In this document: one piece after another, positions 8,461-17,173 of the stretch
Layout: the number at the start of each line of letters is the position of its first letter
How positions within the stretch are numbered: the stretch's first letter is position 1
Source: Bradyrhizobium australiense
Lineage (GTDB): Bacteria; Pseudomonadota; Alphaproteobacteria; Rhizobiales; Xanthobacteraceae
DNA length: 64,000 nucleotides
Assembly: GCF_013114825.1 (NCBI RefSeq)
Contig: NZ_JAAVLX010000001.1
Location: 496,001-560,000 of the forward strand
Direction of reading: 5' to 3'
The notes under the pieces: model-generated
Told to the model about the DNA's origin: nothing
The model's input: the letters and a program-made list of their open reading frames with translations, nothing else
Databases searched by the model: none
Position numbers and translations under genes: made by a program

Positions 8461-9198
8461 GTGCCGCTCGAAGCCGTTGAAGCGCGACGCCTTTATCGCC
8501 AGGTTGCCGATCAGCTTCGCGCCTTGATCGACAGCGGCGAATACCGTGTGGGCAGTCGGCTTCCGACCGAGCGCGACCTTGCCGAACAGTTGAAAGTGTC
8601 GCGCCCGACCGTGCGCGAAGCTCTGATCGCTCTGGAGGTGGAGGGCCGGGTTCGGATCCGAGTCGGCTCCGGAATTTATGTCAGTGAACCAGCGGCGTTG
8701 GCTCCGCCTTTGCCATTGACGGCCGAGATCGAAGGTCCATTCGAACTCTTGCGCGCGCGCGAATTCCTCGAAGGCGCCATTGCCGAACAGGCGGCGCGGG
8801 TCGCGACAGCCGACGATATCGCGCGGATCGACGCTTCGCTGGACGCGATGGCCACCGTGCAGCATCCCGGCGAAGCCTCGATGATCCACGACCGCGCGTT
8901 TCATGTCGCGGTCGCCGGATGTCTCGACAACGCCGTGCTGGTCCGCGTGGTCGGCGAATTGTTCGACCAACGGCTCAATCCCTATTTCGCCAAGCTCGCG
9001 CATTATTTCGAAAATCCGGAATCCTGGAATGCAGCGCTGGCCGAGCACCGCGCGATCCGCGATGCCATCGCCGCGCACGATCCGGACGCCGCTCGCATGG
9101 CGATGCGCGAGCACTTGGCGCGTTCGCAGGCCCGTTTTGCGCAAAATTTCGGGGCGGAAGCTTCGTCCGCCTCGCGCGTGCGCGCCAGGAGCGGCTGA
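8461..9198 (+). CDS. GntR/FadR-family (FCD) regulator, UxuR-like
   Basis: Transcriptional regulator of 245 residues. The winged HTH occupies residues 10-75, with TERDLAEQLKVSRPTVREAL as the helix-turn-helix and RIRVGSGIYV as the wing. The C-terminal all-helical FCD ligand domain begins near residue 95 and carries the metal-binding Asp/His positions (DRAFHVAVAG, later EHRAIRDAI). Start is GTG 8461 after a GGGAGAGCC stretch. It sits between uxuB and the TRAP genes, so it most likely senses a hexuronate or aldonate and represses the cluster. Family call firm; the ligand is inferred from neighbours. Confidence 0.88.
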   Translation: MPLEAVEARRLYRQVADQLRALIDSGEYRVGSRLPTERDLAEQLKVSRPTVREALIALEVEGRVRIRVGSGIYVSEPAALAPPLPLTAEIEGPFELLRAREFLEGAIAEQAARVATADDIARIDASLDAMATVQHPGEASMIHDRAFHVAVAGCLDNAVLVRVVGELFDQRLNPYFAKLAHYFENPESWNAALAEHRAIRDAIAAHDPDAARMAMREHLARSQARFAQNFGAEASSASRVRARSG

Positions 9199-9280
9199 AA
9201 CGAGGAGAATTCGAACGGTCCGGCGAAATGTTGGGCCGTTTGAGTAACAAAAGCAAATTGTAACGATGGAGGAAATTCAC

Positions 9281-10258
9281 GTGTTGAAGAAATTGACGAT
9301 TGCATTTGCGGCGTCTGCGGCTGCGCTGTTGGCGGCGACCACATCGGGCATGGCGCAGAGCAAGCTGAAATGGGCCCACGTCTACGAAACCTCGGAGCCG
9401 TTCCACACCGCTTCCGTCTGGGCCGCGGGCGAGATCAACAAGCGCACCAATGGGCGCTACCAGATCGATGTCTATCCGGCCTCACAGCTCGGCAAGGAAA
9501 CCGACATCAACCAGGGGCTTTCACTGGGCTCCGTCGACATGATCATCTCCGGCTCGAGCTTTGCGGCCAAGAGCTATCCCCCGATTGGCGTGACCTATTA
9601 TCCCTACACCTTCCGCGATGCCGATCATCTCCTGGCGTACACCAAGAGCGACGTCTTCAAGGAGCTTGCCAAGGGCTACGAGGACAAGAGCGGTCACCAC
9701 ATTCTGGCAGTGACCTATTACGGTGTGCGTCACACCTCGTCGAACAAGCCGATCAAGTCCTGCACCGACATGAAGGGCCTCAAGATTCGCGTGCCCGACG
9801 TGCCGGCCTATCTGGCGATGCCGCGCGCCTGCGGCGCCAACACCGCGCCGATTGCGTTTGCCGAGGTCTATCTCGCGCTGCAGAACGGCACCGTGGAGGC
9901 CCAGGAAAACCCGCTCACCACGATCGAGGCCAAGAAGTTCTACGAGGTGCAGAAGCACGTCGTGCTGACCGGCCACATCGTCGATCATCTCAACACCGTG
10001 GTCTCCGGCGCGCTCTGGAAAAAGTTGTCAGAGGAAGACCGCAAGATCTTCACCGACGTCGCGCAGGAAGCGGCGGCGAAGGCAACCGCCGAGATCAAGA
10101 CCAATGAAGCCAAGCTGGTCGATTTCTTCAAGCAGAAGGGTCTGACGGTGACCGAGGTCAACAAGGACGAGTTCCGCGACACCGTGCTCAAGACTACGAG
10201 CTTCGAGAGCTTCGACTACCGTAAGTCCGACTGGGATCGTATCCAGGCGGTGAAGTAA
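9281..10258 (+). CDS. dctP: TRAP transporter substrate-binding protein DctP
   Basis: Periplasmic receptor of a TRAP transporter, family usually about 330 residues. GTG 9281 is preferred over the in-frame ATG 9266 because the strong GGAGGAA ribosome-binding site at 9268-9274 lies between them; this gives 325 residues. Signal peptide: LKKLTIAFAASAAALLAA then a cleavage site near GMAQS. The conserved Arg-containing strand is LKIRVPDVPAYLAMPRACGA, followed by PIAFAEVYLALQNGTVEAQE, which contains the ligand-binding and hinge segments. Given uxuA/uxuB and an idonate-type dehydrogenase downstream, a sugar acid such as a hexuronate is the likely ligand. Confidence 0.92.
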   Translation: MLKKLTIAFAASAAALLAATTSGMAQSKLKWAHVYETSEPFHTASVWAAGEINKRTNGRYQIDVYPASQLGKETDINQGLSLGSVDMIISGSSFAAKSYPPIGVTYYPYTFRDADHLLAYTKSDVFKELAKGYEDKSGHHILAVTYYGVRHTSSNKPIKSCTDMKGLKIRVPDVPAYLAMPRACGANTAPIAFAEVYLALQNGTVEAQENPLTTIEAKKFYEVQKHVVLTGHIVDHLNTVVSGALWKKLSEEDRKIFTDVAQEAAAKATAEIKTNEAKLVDFFKQKGLTVTEVNKDEFRDTVLKTTSFESFDYRKSDWDRIQAVK

Positions 10259-10275
10259 ACGGCTAGGCTTTTCGT

Positions 10276-10309
10276 CCGTGCCTGCCGCGATTTTCGGCGG
10301 CAGGCACGG
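10276..10309 (+). terminator. Strong intercistronic hairpin between dctP and dctQ
   Basis: A perfect 12-bp inverted repeat, CCGTGCCTGCCG (10276-10287) with CGGCAGGCACGG (10298-10309), encloses a 10-base loop. There is no T-run after it, so it is more likely a partial terminator or 3'-end stabiliser of the dctP message than a full terminator. Such hairpins after binding-protein genes are known to raise receptor levels relative to membrane subunits. Confidence 0.7.
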
Positions 10310-10344
10310 CGGAAGCCGCGAATACGCCAGCCCGGGGAGGCCGC

Positions 10345-10923
10345 ATGTCGACGGTTGAAGTGCACAAGCAGATCACGGCGGACGAGATCGCCCATACATT
10401 CGAGGACGAGGTCCCCAAGGGCGCCGATCTCGGGCAGTATGCGGCGGAGGACTGGCTGGCTCTCGCAATCTTCTGGGTCATGGCGCTCTCCGTGTTCCTG
10501 CAGTTCTTCACCCGCTATGTGCTCAACGACAGCTATGCCTGGACCGAGGAGATCGCGACCTATTGCCTGATCGGCGTGGTCTTTATCGGCTCGGCGATGT
10601 GCGTGCGGCTGTCACGGCACATTCAGGTCGATCTCGTGTTCCGCTATTTGCCCCATCCGCCGGCGCGCGCGCTTTCGACCGTCATCGACCTGATCCGGAT
10701 CGCGTTCTTCGGCTATGCGATCAAGCTGGTCTGGCAATTCATCCAGATCATCGGCGACGAGCGGATGACGACGATCAAGCTTCAAAAGGGGTTTGTCTAT
10801 TACGCCGTGCTGCTCGGCTTCGTGCTGATGTTCGCGCGCTCGATCCAGATCGCGGTCGAGAACTGGCGACGGGGGTTCTCCATCCTGGAGCGACCCGGCG
10901 CGTTCGACGGAACGGAAGGGTAG
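10345..10923 (+). CDS. dctQ: TRAP transporter small permease DctQ
   Basis: Small membrane subunit of 192 residues. Four hydrophobic segments are visible (about residues 38-56, 78-95, 118-140 and 150-168). The DctQ hallmark TRYVLNDSYAWTEEIATY follows the first. It links the receptor to the large permease in the inner membrane. Longer at the N-terminus than many DctQ proteins, with about 35 hydrophilic residues before the first helix. Only 4 bp separate its stop from dctM. Confidence 0.9.
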   Translation: MSTVEVHKQITADEIAHTFEDEVPKGADLGQYAAEDWLALAIFWVMALSVFLQFFTRYVLNDSYAWTEEIATYCLIGVVFIGSAMCVRLSRHIQVDLVFRYLPHPPARALSTVIDLIRIAFFGYAIKLVWQFIQIIGDERMTTIKLQKGFVYYAVLLGFVLMFARSIQIAVENWRRGFSILERPGAFDGTEG

Positions 10924-10927
10924 GGCG

Positions 10928-12334
10928 ATGCTGTTGCTGCTTGGGGGATTTCTGCTGCTGATGCTGCTCGGCCTGCCGGTCGCGCTCGCTATGGCGGTGT
11001 CGTCGCTCGTCTACATTCTGGTCACCGGCATCACGCCTGACGTGACATTGGCGCAGCGCATGATTGCCGGCGTCGAGAGCTTTCCGCTGCTCGCTGTGCC
11101 GTTCTTCATTCTGGCCGGCAATCTCATGAACATCGCGGGCGTGACCGGCCGCATCTACAAATTCGCGGTTGCGCTGGTGGGCTGGATGCGCGGCGGCCTC
11201 GGACACGTCAATATCGTCGGTTCCGTGATCTTCTCCGGCATGTCGGGCACCGCGATCGCGGATGCCGCGGGGCTCGGCACCATCGAAATCAAGGCGATGA
11301 AGGACCACGGCTATTCGACCGAGTTCGCCGTCGGCGTGACCGCGGCATCCGCCACGCTCGGCCCGATCATCCCGCCATCGCTGCCGTTCGTGATCTACGG
11401 CATGATGGCGAACGTCTCGATCGGCGCACTGTTTCTCGGCGGCGTGATACCTGGCGTGGTCATGACGTTGGCCATGATGGCGACGGTCGCCTATTTCGCC
11501 CACAAGAACGGCTGGGGCAGTGACTCGCCGTTCTCCTGGCCGCAGCTTGGCTCGGCTGCCATCGAGATCTTCATCGTCCTTGCGTTCCCATTGGTTGTCT
11601 GGCTGCTGGTTGTCGGCGGGCTTTCGGTGAACATGGCGGTCGGCATCGGTCTCGTGGCGCTGCTGGCGCTCGACTGGTATTTCGACTTCTCTGCCGTGAT
11701 GGCGCTGATGGCGCCGGTCATCCTGATCGGCGGCATGACGCTCGGCTGGTTCACGCCGACCGAAGCCGCGGTTGCCGCGGTGATCTGGTCGTTGTTCCTC
11801 GGGCTGGTCCGCTATCGCTCGATGACGCTGCAGACGGTCGCGAAAGCAACCTTCGATACCATCGAGACCACGGCGTCCGTGCTGTTCATCGTAACCGCGG
11901 CCTCGATCTTCGCCTGGTTGCTCACGGTCTCGCAGGCGGCGCAGACGCTGACGGACGCGATGCTGGGGATCACCCACAACAAATGGGTGTTCCTGCTGCT
12001 GGCGAACATCCTGATCCTGTTCGTCGGCTGCTTCATCGACACCATCGCCGCCATCACCATTCTGGTGCCGATCCTGCTGCCGATCGTTCTGAAACTGGGC
12101 ATCGATCCCATTCATTTCGGCCTGATCATGACGCTGAACCTGATGATCGGCCTCCTTCACCCGCCGCTCGGCATGGTGCTGTTCGTGCTGGCGCGGGTAG
12201 CAAAGCTGTCCGTCGAGCGCACGACGATGGCGATCCTGCCGTGGCTGGTGCCGCTGCTCTTGGCGCTCGTCGCCATCACCTACATCCCGGAGCTGACGCT
12301 CTGGCTGCCAAAATACATGGGGCTCTCAAAATGA
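10928..12334 (+). CDS. dctM: TRAP transporter large permease DctM
   Basis: Inner-membrane sodium-coupled transport subunit of 468 residues with about 12-13 hydrophobic segments. Typical DctM signatures are LLGLPVALAMAVSSLVYIL at the N-terminus, FFILAGNLMNIAGVTGRIY, and SGMSGTAIADAAGLGTIEI for the first helical hairpin. The C-terminal half has LHPPLGMVLFVLARVAKLS. The family normally has about 425-430 residues; the extra length is in a mid-protein insertion (about residues 200-260) of hydrophobic segments. Overlaps the next gene by four bases (ATGA), showing translational coupling. Confidence 0.92.
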   Translation: MLLLLGGFLLLMLLGLPVALAMAVSSLVYILVTGITPDVTLAQRMIAGVESFPLLAVPFFILAGNLMNIAGVTGRIYKFAVALVGWMRGGLGHVNIVGSVIFSGMSGTAIADAAGLGTIEIKAMKDHGYSTEFAVGVTAASATLGPIIPPSLPFVIYGMMANVSIGALFLGGVIPGVVMTLAMMATVAYFAHKNGWGSDSPFSWPQLGSAAIEIFIVLAFPLVVWLLVVGGLSVNMAVGIGLVALLALDWYFDFSAVMALMAPVILIGGMTLGWFTPTEAAVAAVIWSLFLGLVRYRSMTLQTVAKATFDTIETTASVLFIVTAASIFAWLLTVSQAAQTLTDAMLGITHNKWVFLLLANILILFVGCFIDTIAAITILVPILLPIVLKLGIDPIHFGLIMTLNLMIGLLHPPLGMVLFVLARVAKLSVERTTMAILPWLVPLLLALVAITYIPELTLWLPKYMGLSK

Positions 12335-13377
12335 CATCGACGGCTTTGGCTGCAACCCTGTTTGGCCCGGAAGATCTGCGCATGATGGAGCGGCCGCTTG
12401 ATCCGCTTGCGTCAGGCATGGTGCGCATCCGCTTCGGTGCCGGCGGCATCTGCGGCTCGGATATGCATTACTACCGCCATGCCCGCACCGGCGATTTTGT
12501 CGTGACTTCGCCGCTTGTGCTCGGCCATGAGATCGCGGGCGAAGTCGTGGAGATCGCGGGCAGCGCCCCGGACCTGAAGGTCGGCGATCGCGTCGCCGTT
12601 AACCCGTCGCGCTGGTGCGGCCATTGCAAACCGTGTCTCGAAGGCCGGCCCAATCTCTGCGAAAACATCTTCTTCATGGGATCGGCCTCGAAGACCCCGC
12701 ATATGCAGGGCGGCTTTTCGTCTTACTTCGACGCAATCCCGGCGCAATGCGTGAAGATCCCCGATCACGTGACGTATCAGGCGGCGGCGCTCGCCGAGCC
12801 GCTTGCGGTCTGCCTGCATGCGGTCGCCCGCGCCGGTGACGTTACCGGCAAGCGCGCGGTGCTGTTCGGCGCCGGACCCATCGGCCTCCTGACCATGCTG
12901 GCGGCGCAGCGCGCAGGCATCGCGGAGACCACCGTCGTCGACATCGCGGCGGCGCCGCTGGCATTCGCCACGAGGTTGGGCGCGAACCATGTCGTCGACA
13001 TCTCCGGCGGCGAAGAGGCGCTGAAGGCGCAGGCCGCGGCGCAGCCGTTCGATGTAGCTTTTGAGGTCTCGGGAACGGCGGCGGGCTTGGCCAGCGCCAT
13101 CGGCGTCGTCAGGCGCGGCGGCGTCGTGGTTCAGGTCGGCAACCTCCCGGGCGGGCAGATCCCGGTGCCGGCGAATGCCGTGATGGCGAAAGAGATTGAC
13201 CTGCGCGGCTCGTTCCGCTTCGGGGCGGAATTCTTCACCGCGATCGAACTGATTGGCGATGGCAGCGTCGACGTGCTGTCGCTGGTGACCGCACAACGCC
13301 CGCTCGCGGTCGCACCCGACGCGGTGCGGCTGGCGCTCGACCGGTCGCAGAGCGTCAAGGTCGTGCTGACGGCTTGA
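12331..13377 (+). CDS. Zinc-dependent alcohol dehydrogenase, L-idonate 5-dehydrogenase type
   Basis: Medium-chain zinc dehydrogenase of 348 residues. The start is ATG 12331 overlapping the dctM stop; the reading frame is open far upstream but that part is shadow. Catalytic zinc ligands are in GGICGSDMHYY and LGHEIAGEV. The structural-zinc cysteines are in RWCGHCKPCLEGRPNLC. The NAD fold follows at VLFGAGPIGLLTML. Best match by pattern is L-idonate/gluconate 5-dehydrogenase, which oxidises an aldonate at C5. In this operon it could feed the pathway to mannonate or an analogue. Other sugar-acid or polyol dehydrogenase roles remain possible. Confidence 0.83.
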   Translation: MTSTALAATLFGPEDLRMMERPLDPLASGMVRIRFGAGGICGSDMHYYRHARTGDFVVTSPLVLGHEIAGEVVEIAGSAPDLKVGDRVAVNPSRWCGHCKPCLEGRPNLCENIFFMGSASKTPHMQGGFSSYFDAIPAQCVKIPDHVTYQAAALAEPLAVCLHAVARAGDVTGKRAVLFGAGPIGLLTMLAAQRAGIAETTVVDIAAAPLAFATRLGANHVVDISGGEEALKAQAAAQPFDVAFEVSGTAAGLASAIGVVRRGGVVVQVGNLPGGQIPVPANAVMAKEIDLRGSFRFGAEFFTAIELIGDGSVDVLSLVTAQRPLAVAPDAVRLALDRSQSVKVVLTA

Positions 13378-13405
13378 TCGCAGTTCTCATTTCAGGAGCT
13401 TCCGC

Positions 13406-14599
13406 ATGATGCTGCAGGGGTGGCGGTGGTACGGGCCCAACGATCCCGTATCGCTCGACGACATTCGCCAGGCCGGCGCGACCGACGTGGTGACGGCGCT
13501 GCATCAGGTGCCGATTGGGGAAGCCTGGACGCGCTCAGCCGTCGAGGAGCGCAAGAACCTGATCGAGCACTCGCAGCCCGGGCGCTCGCCGCTGACCTGG
13601 TCGGTGGTGGAATCGATTCCGGTGCCGGACGACGTCAAGCGGATGGGCGGCAAAGCGACCCGCTCGATCGAGGCCTGGATCGCGAGCATGGAGGCGATCG
13701 CTGCCGCCGGCATCAAGATCATCTGCTACAATTTCATGCCTGTGGTGGACTGGTGCCGCACCGATCTCGAATGGGAGCTGCCGAACGGCGCCAAGGCGAT
13801 GCGCTTCGACCAGGACCGATTCGCGGCGTTCGACCTACACATCCTGCAGCGCCCCGAAGCGCCGGCGGAATATTCCGAGGCCGCGCGGCTTCGTGCGAAG
13901 CAGGTCTATTCGGAGATGACGCAGGCCGACATCGACGTTCTCATCACCAACATTGCCAGCGCACTGCCGGGATCGACCACCGATCCGCTGACCATTCCGC
14001 AGTTCCGCGACCGGCTGCAGCAGTATCGCGGGATCAATTCCGCGGTGCTGCGCCAGCGTCTCAGCGAGTTTCTCGCACGCATCGCGCCGGTGGCGGAGCA
14101 GCTTGGCGTCATGCTGACGCTGCATCCGGACGATCCGCCGCGTCCGCTGTTCGGCCTGCCGCGCATCGCCTCGTCGGCGGAGGATTATCAGGCGCTGTTC
14201 GACGCGGTGCCATCCAAGGCCAACGGCATCTGCCTTTGTACCGGTTCGCTCGGCGTGCGCACGGAGAACGATCTGCCCGCGATGGCCAAGCGCTTCGCGC
14301 CGCGCATTGGTTTCGCGCATCTGCGGGCGACCAAGCGGGAAGCCGATGGCCTGTCGTTCTTCGAGTCCGATCATCTCGATGGCGATGTCGATATGATCGC
14401 GGTGTTGAAGGCTTTACTGGCGGAGAACCGAACGCGTTCGCCGGAAAATCAGATCGTGTTCCGGCCCGATCACGGCCACCGCATGCTCGACGATCTTGCG
14501 GACACCAAGCGCACCAATCCCGGCTACACCGCGATCGGCCGGCTGCGCGGCCTAGCCGAGCTGCGTGGTGCCATCCGCGCCATCGAACACGCCGGTTGA
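13406..14599 (+). CDS. uxuA: Mannonate dehydratase
   Basis: UxuA-family enzyme of 397 residues that dehydrates D-mannonate to 2-keto-3-deoxygluconate, in a TIM-barrel using Fe/Mn. Visible family signatures are the N-terminal QGWRWYGPNDPVSLDDIRQ, the strand KIICYNFMPVVDW, LTLHPDDPPRPLFGLPRI with metal-binding His/Asp, GICLCTGSLGV, and FRPDHGHRMLDDL near the C-terminus with His residues. Start ATG 13406 follows an AGGAGC ribosome-binding site. Last gene of the TRAP-idnD-uxuA operon. No uronate isomerase (UxaC) or KDG kinase lies in the window. Confidence 0.93.
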   Translation: MMLQGWRWYGPNDPVSLDDIRQAGATDVVTALHQVPIGEAWTRSAVEERKNLIEHSQPGRSPLTWSVVESIPVPDDVKRMGGKATRSIEAWIASMEAIAAAGIKIICYNFMPVVDWCRTDLEWELPNGAKAMRFDQDRFAAFDLHILQRPEAPAEYSEAARLRAKQVYSEMTQADIDVLITNIASALPGSTTDPLTIPQFRDRLQQYRGINSAVLRQRLSEFLARIAPVAEQLGVMLTLHPDDPPRPLFGLPRIASSAEDYQALFDAVPSKANGICLCTGSLGVRTENDLPAMAKRFAPRIGFAHLRATKREADGLSFFESDHLDGDVDMIAVLKALLAENRTRSPENQIVFRPDHGHRMLDDLADTKRTNPGYTAIGRLRGLAELRGAIRAIEHAG

Positions 14600-14605
14600 T
14601 TATCC

Positions 14606-14720
14606 TCAGGCCGGCATTCGCGCCTGCTTGGCGGCCTCGAAGGCCACCAGCCGCTCGGCGAATTTGCCGTTGGTGACCAGCCCGTGATTTGCCGCGGCGC
14701 GCTCCCTGTCAGTGCTGCGG
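14606..14720 (-). pseudogene. Orphan C-terminal gene tail
   Basis: Minus-strand codons ending in TGA (14606-14608) read as DRERAAANHGLVTNGKFAER, then LVAFEAAKQARMPA and stop. The composition is clearly coding-like, but there is no start, and upstream it runs into the 3' end of the HD gene at 14709. It is probably the last 35-40 codons of a gene whose body was deleted. I cannot name the family. Confidence 0.4.
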
Positions 14721-15557
14721 CCCCATCAGACGCCGCGCATTCTCCGCGCATAATAGATGGTGGTGAAGATTGGCGATCCATTGACGTCCGGAAGCGGTCA
14801 GGTTCAGGTACTTGATGGCCTCATCGAGATGCTCCGAGACGCTGTTCCAGAAGAAATCCGGATATTTTTCCACGAGATCCGCCGGACATGAATATCCAAG
14901 CTGGCGATTCATCCCTGTTTCTTCAAATTCGTAAAAAAGTGCGTTGACCTTCCTTGCGTACATCGGGTCGCCAAGTTGCCCGATCAGGTCCGCCGCCTGA
15001 ACCAGACGGGGTATGTTCGTCTCCGTCGTCTTTCTCTCGGGTGGAGGCGGGAAACGCGTATGTTCGATCGCCTCCACGATGCGCGCGGCGTCCATCACTG
15101 GTGAATTTCCAAGCCGCTCCACGGCAAACAGCTTCGAACGGTCGACGTGGTAGGGCATCAGCGCGGCATCGGAGGCTCCGCGAGGCAAGGCAATTCTCCG
15201 TCCATCTTCATTGACCACGAACTCGTCGTCGGTATCGCCGCTCAATATGCCGCGAACATAGCCGATGTCGTGCAGCAGGCAGGCAACGATGAGATGCGTG
15301 TAGTCGGAAGGTTCGATGCGGCGCGACATCATCAGGCCTTGCAGGATGTCGCGGCCGGCCATCGTAACCAGCCACGTATGCTCATAATTGTGATAGAGAG
15401 CGTCGCTTCTTCCAATACATTCGATGGTGATCCGAGCAAGTGACCCGAGGCGCTCTGCCAGATCGTCGTGCGTCGGACCAAAGATTTCGCGGAAGTCTTT
15501 GGTCAGGAATTTGCCGAGCTTGCGAGCCGCCGACGCCGTGATGGTTCTCATCGTCAC
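14709..15557 (-). CDS. HD-domain metal-dependent phosphohydrolase family protein
   Basis: Protein of 282 residues with an HD-type core. HNYEHT near residue 56 gives the first His, CLLHDIGY near residue 92 gives the HD pair, and a later helix carries AARIVEAIEHTRFP with a conserved E-x2-H. These would bind one or two metals for phosphoester hydrolysis. The remainder (RLVQAADLIGQLGDPMYARK) resembles a proteobacterial HD family of unknown role. No sensor or nucleotidyltransferase domain and no signal peptide. Neighbours give no clue; it stands alone between uxuA and the SulP gene. Confidence 0.75.
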   Translation of the reverse strand: MTMRTITASAARKLGKFLTKDFREIFGPTHDDLAERLGSLARITIECIGRSDALYHNYEHTWLVTMAGRDILQGLMMSRRIEPSDYTHLIVACLLHDIGYVRGILSGDTDDEFVVNEDGRRIALPRGASDAALMPYHVDRSKLFAVERLGNSPVMDAARIVEAIEHTRFPPPPERKTTETNIPRLVQAADLIGQLGDPMYARKVNALFYEFEETGMNRQLGYSCPADLVEKYPDFFWNSVSEHLDEAIKYLNLTASGRQWIANLHHHLLCAENARRLMGPQH

Positions 15558-15904
15558 TCTCCGAAGAACCGGAGCCGTTCAGCGGAAGATTATCACAGGT
15601 CTGAGCGACTTGGCATGCCGCGGTCGCGGTCTCGCGAACCAAGGCGGCTTCGGGACGCACCGGTATCAGCTTCCGTCCGTCCGGGCAGCGAAAGGAGCCT
15701 CGCAGCATCATTGGGGCAGGCGGAAGGGACGAGCGGGAAGCATGTAGTCGCATGCCTGTGTCGCGAGCGGGGATGATTGCTGGCAGCGTTGGTTGAAGCC
15801 ATGCGCCTGGTCAAATGAAATCGCTTCAGCCCGTATTTTGATCCGGTGGCAGTCCGCCGGGTCTTCAACTATAATCTCCGAATCCAGATTGGTTCGCCCG
15901 CCAA
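15558..15904. other. Gene-free interval before the SulP gene
   Basis: Open frames occur here on both strands, but none has a convincing start with ribosome-binding site, a family signature or sustained coding character. I see no hairpin strong enough to call a terminator and no tRNA. It presumably holds the HD gene promoter on the minus strand and the SulP promoter near its right end. Confidence 0.4.
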
Positions 15905-17173
15905 ATGCCCGACGGCTCCGCCACTGCCCATCATTATCGCCCGAAGCTCGCCACCGTCCTGTCCGAGGGATACGATCTCGGCTGCTTTCGAAAGGATTTG
16001 CTGGCGGCTTTGACCGTCGCCATTGTCGCCCTCCCGCTCTCGATGGCGATCGCCGTCGCCTCGGGCGTCTCGCCCGAGCGCGGATTATACGCCGCCGTTA
16101 TCGGCGGCTTTTTAGTGTCGGCGCTGGGCGGCAGCCGCTATCAGATCGGTGGTCCCGCCGGCGCGTTCATCGTCCTGGTATCGGCCACCGTGACGAGGTT
16201 CGGCATCGAGGGGCTGCTGCTGACGGTCTTTATCTCCGGCTTCATGCTGACGCTGATCGGTCTGCTGCGGCTCGGGGCGCTGATCCGCTATATTCCGCAT
16301 CCGGTGACAGTCGGCTTTACCTGCGGCATTGCGGTCACGATCTTTGCCAGTCAGCTCAGGGATCTCGGTGGCCTCAAGCTGCCTGCGGTCGAACCCGGGC
16401 CGCTATTGCCGAAGCTTGTGATGCTCGGCCAATCTTTGCCGACCATCAGTCCGGCTGCGCTGGCGGTTGGCGTGGGGTCGGCGGGCCTGATCTTCCTGCT
16501 GCGGCGGCGGGCGCCGAATTGGCCGGGAATGCTGATCGCTGTCACGCTTGCTTCGGCCGCCGCCTCTCTGTTTCATCTGCCGGTAGAGACCATCGGCAGT
16601 CATTTCGGACAATTGCCGAGCGGCGTGCCGTCACCGCAGCTACCGTCGATCTCTTATGCTGCGGTGCTTGAGGTGTTGCCGGCGGCGCTTTCCTTCACCC
16701 TTATAGGGGCGGTCGAGAGCCTGTTGTCCGCCAAGGTCGCCGACGGTATGACCGGGCGCAAGCACCGCTACAACATGGAGGTGGTGGCGCAGGGCATCGC
16801 GAATGTCGCTTCCGCTATATTCGGCGGCATCAGCGTGACCGGAACGATCGCGCGTACCGCGACCAACATTCGCGCGGGCGCCTGCAGCCCGGTTTCCGGC
16901 ATGGCGCATGCGATCTTCGTTCTGGCTTTCATGCTGGTCGCGGCGCCGTTAGCGAGTTTCATCCCGCTCTCTGCGCTGGCGGGCGTGCTGGTGGTGGTGT
17001 GCTGGAACATGGCGGAGAAGGAAGAATTCCTTCGCTTGCTTCACGATTGGCGCAGTGCGGCGGTGCTGATCGCAACTTTCGGCCTCACGCTGATCGAAGA
17101 CCTGACGTTCGGCATCATCGCCGGATGCGCGCTGGCCGCAGCGTTGGCGATCTACGATCGCGTCCGCGCCTAA
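15905..17173 (+). CDS. SulP-family anion transporter lacking the STAS domain
   Basis: Inner-membrane transporter of 422 residues, all of it transmembrane domain. SulP signatures are visible: VAIVALPLSMAIAVASGVSP (TM1), GLYAAVIGGFLVSALGGSRY, then QIGGPAGAFIVL (TM3), YIPHPVTVGFTCGIAVTIF, and IARTATNIRAGACSPVSGM near residue 318. Typical SulP proteins have 500-600 residues because a cytoplasmic STAS domain follows the last helix. Here the protein stops directly after the last helix (AIYDRVRA). The stop overlaps the stop of the convergent DUF2889 gene. The substrate may be sulfate, bicarbonate or another anion. Confidence 0.85.
   Translation: MPDGSATAHHYRPKLATVLSEGYDLGCFRKDLLAALTVAIVALPLSMAIAVASGVSPERGLYAAVIGGFLVSALGGSRYQIGGPAGAFIVLVSATVTRFGIEGLLLTVFISGFMLTLIGLLRLGALIRYIPHPVTVGFTCGIAVTIFASQLRDLGGLKLPAVEPGPLLPKLVMLGQSLPTISPAALAVGVGSAGLIFLLRRRAPNWPGMLIAVTLASAAASLFHLPVETIGSHFGQLPSGVPSPQLPSISYAAVLEVLPAALSFTLIGAVESLLSAKVADGMTGRKHRYNMEVVAQGIANVASAIFGGISVTGTIARTATNIRAGACSPVSGMAHAIFVLAFMLVAAPLASFIPLSALAGVLVVVCWNMAEKEEFLRLLHDWRSAAVLIATFGLTLIEDLTFGIIAGCALAAALAIYDRVRA

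Noticed and set aside
10775..12160. Open frame of 461 codons on the minus strand
   Set aside because: Antisense to dctM; rich in Arg, His, Asp and Gln as expected from a GC-rich shadow frame, with no family signature.
15424..15776. Small plus-strand frames before the SulP gene
   Set aside because: They overlap the HD gene start, have no ribosome-binding site and show arginine/serine-rich shadow composition.
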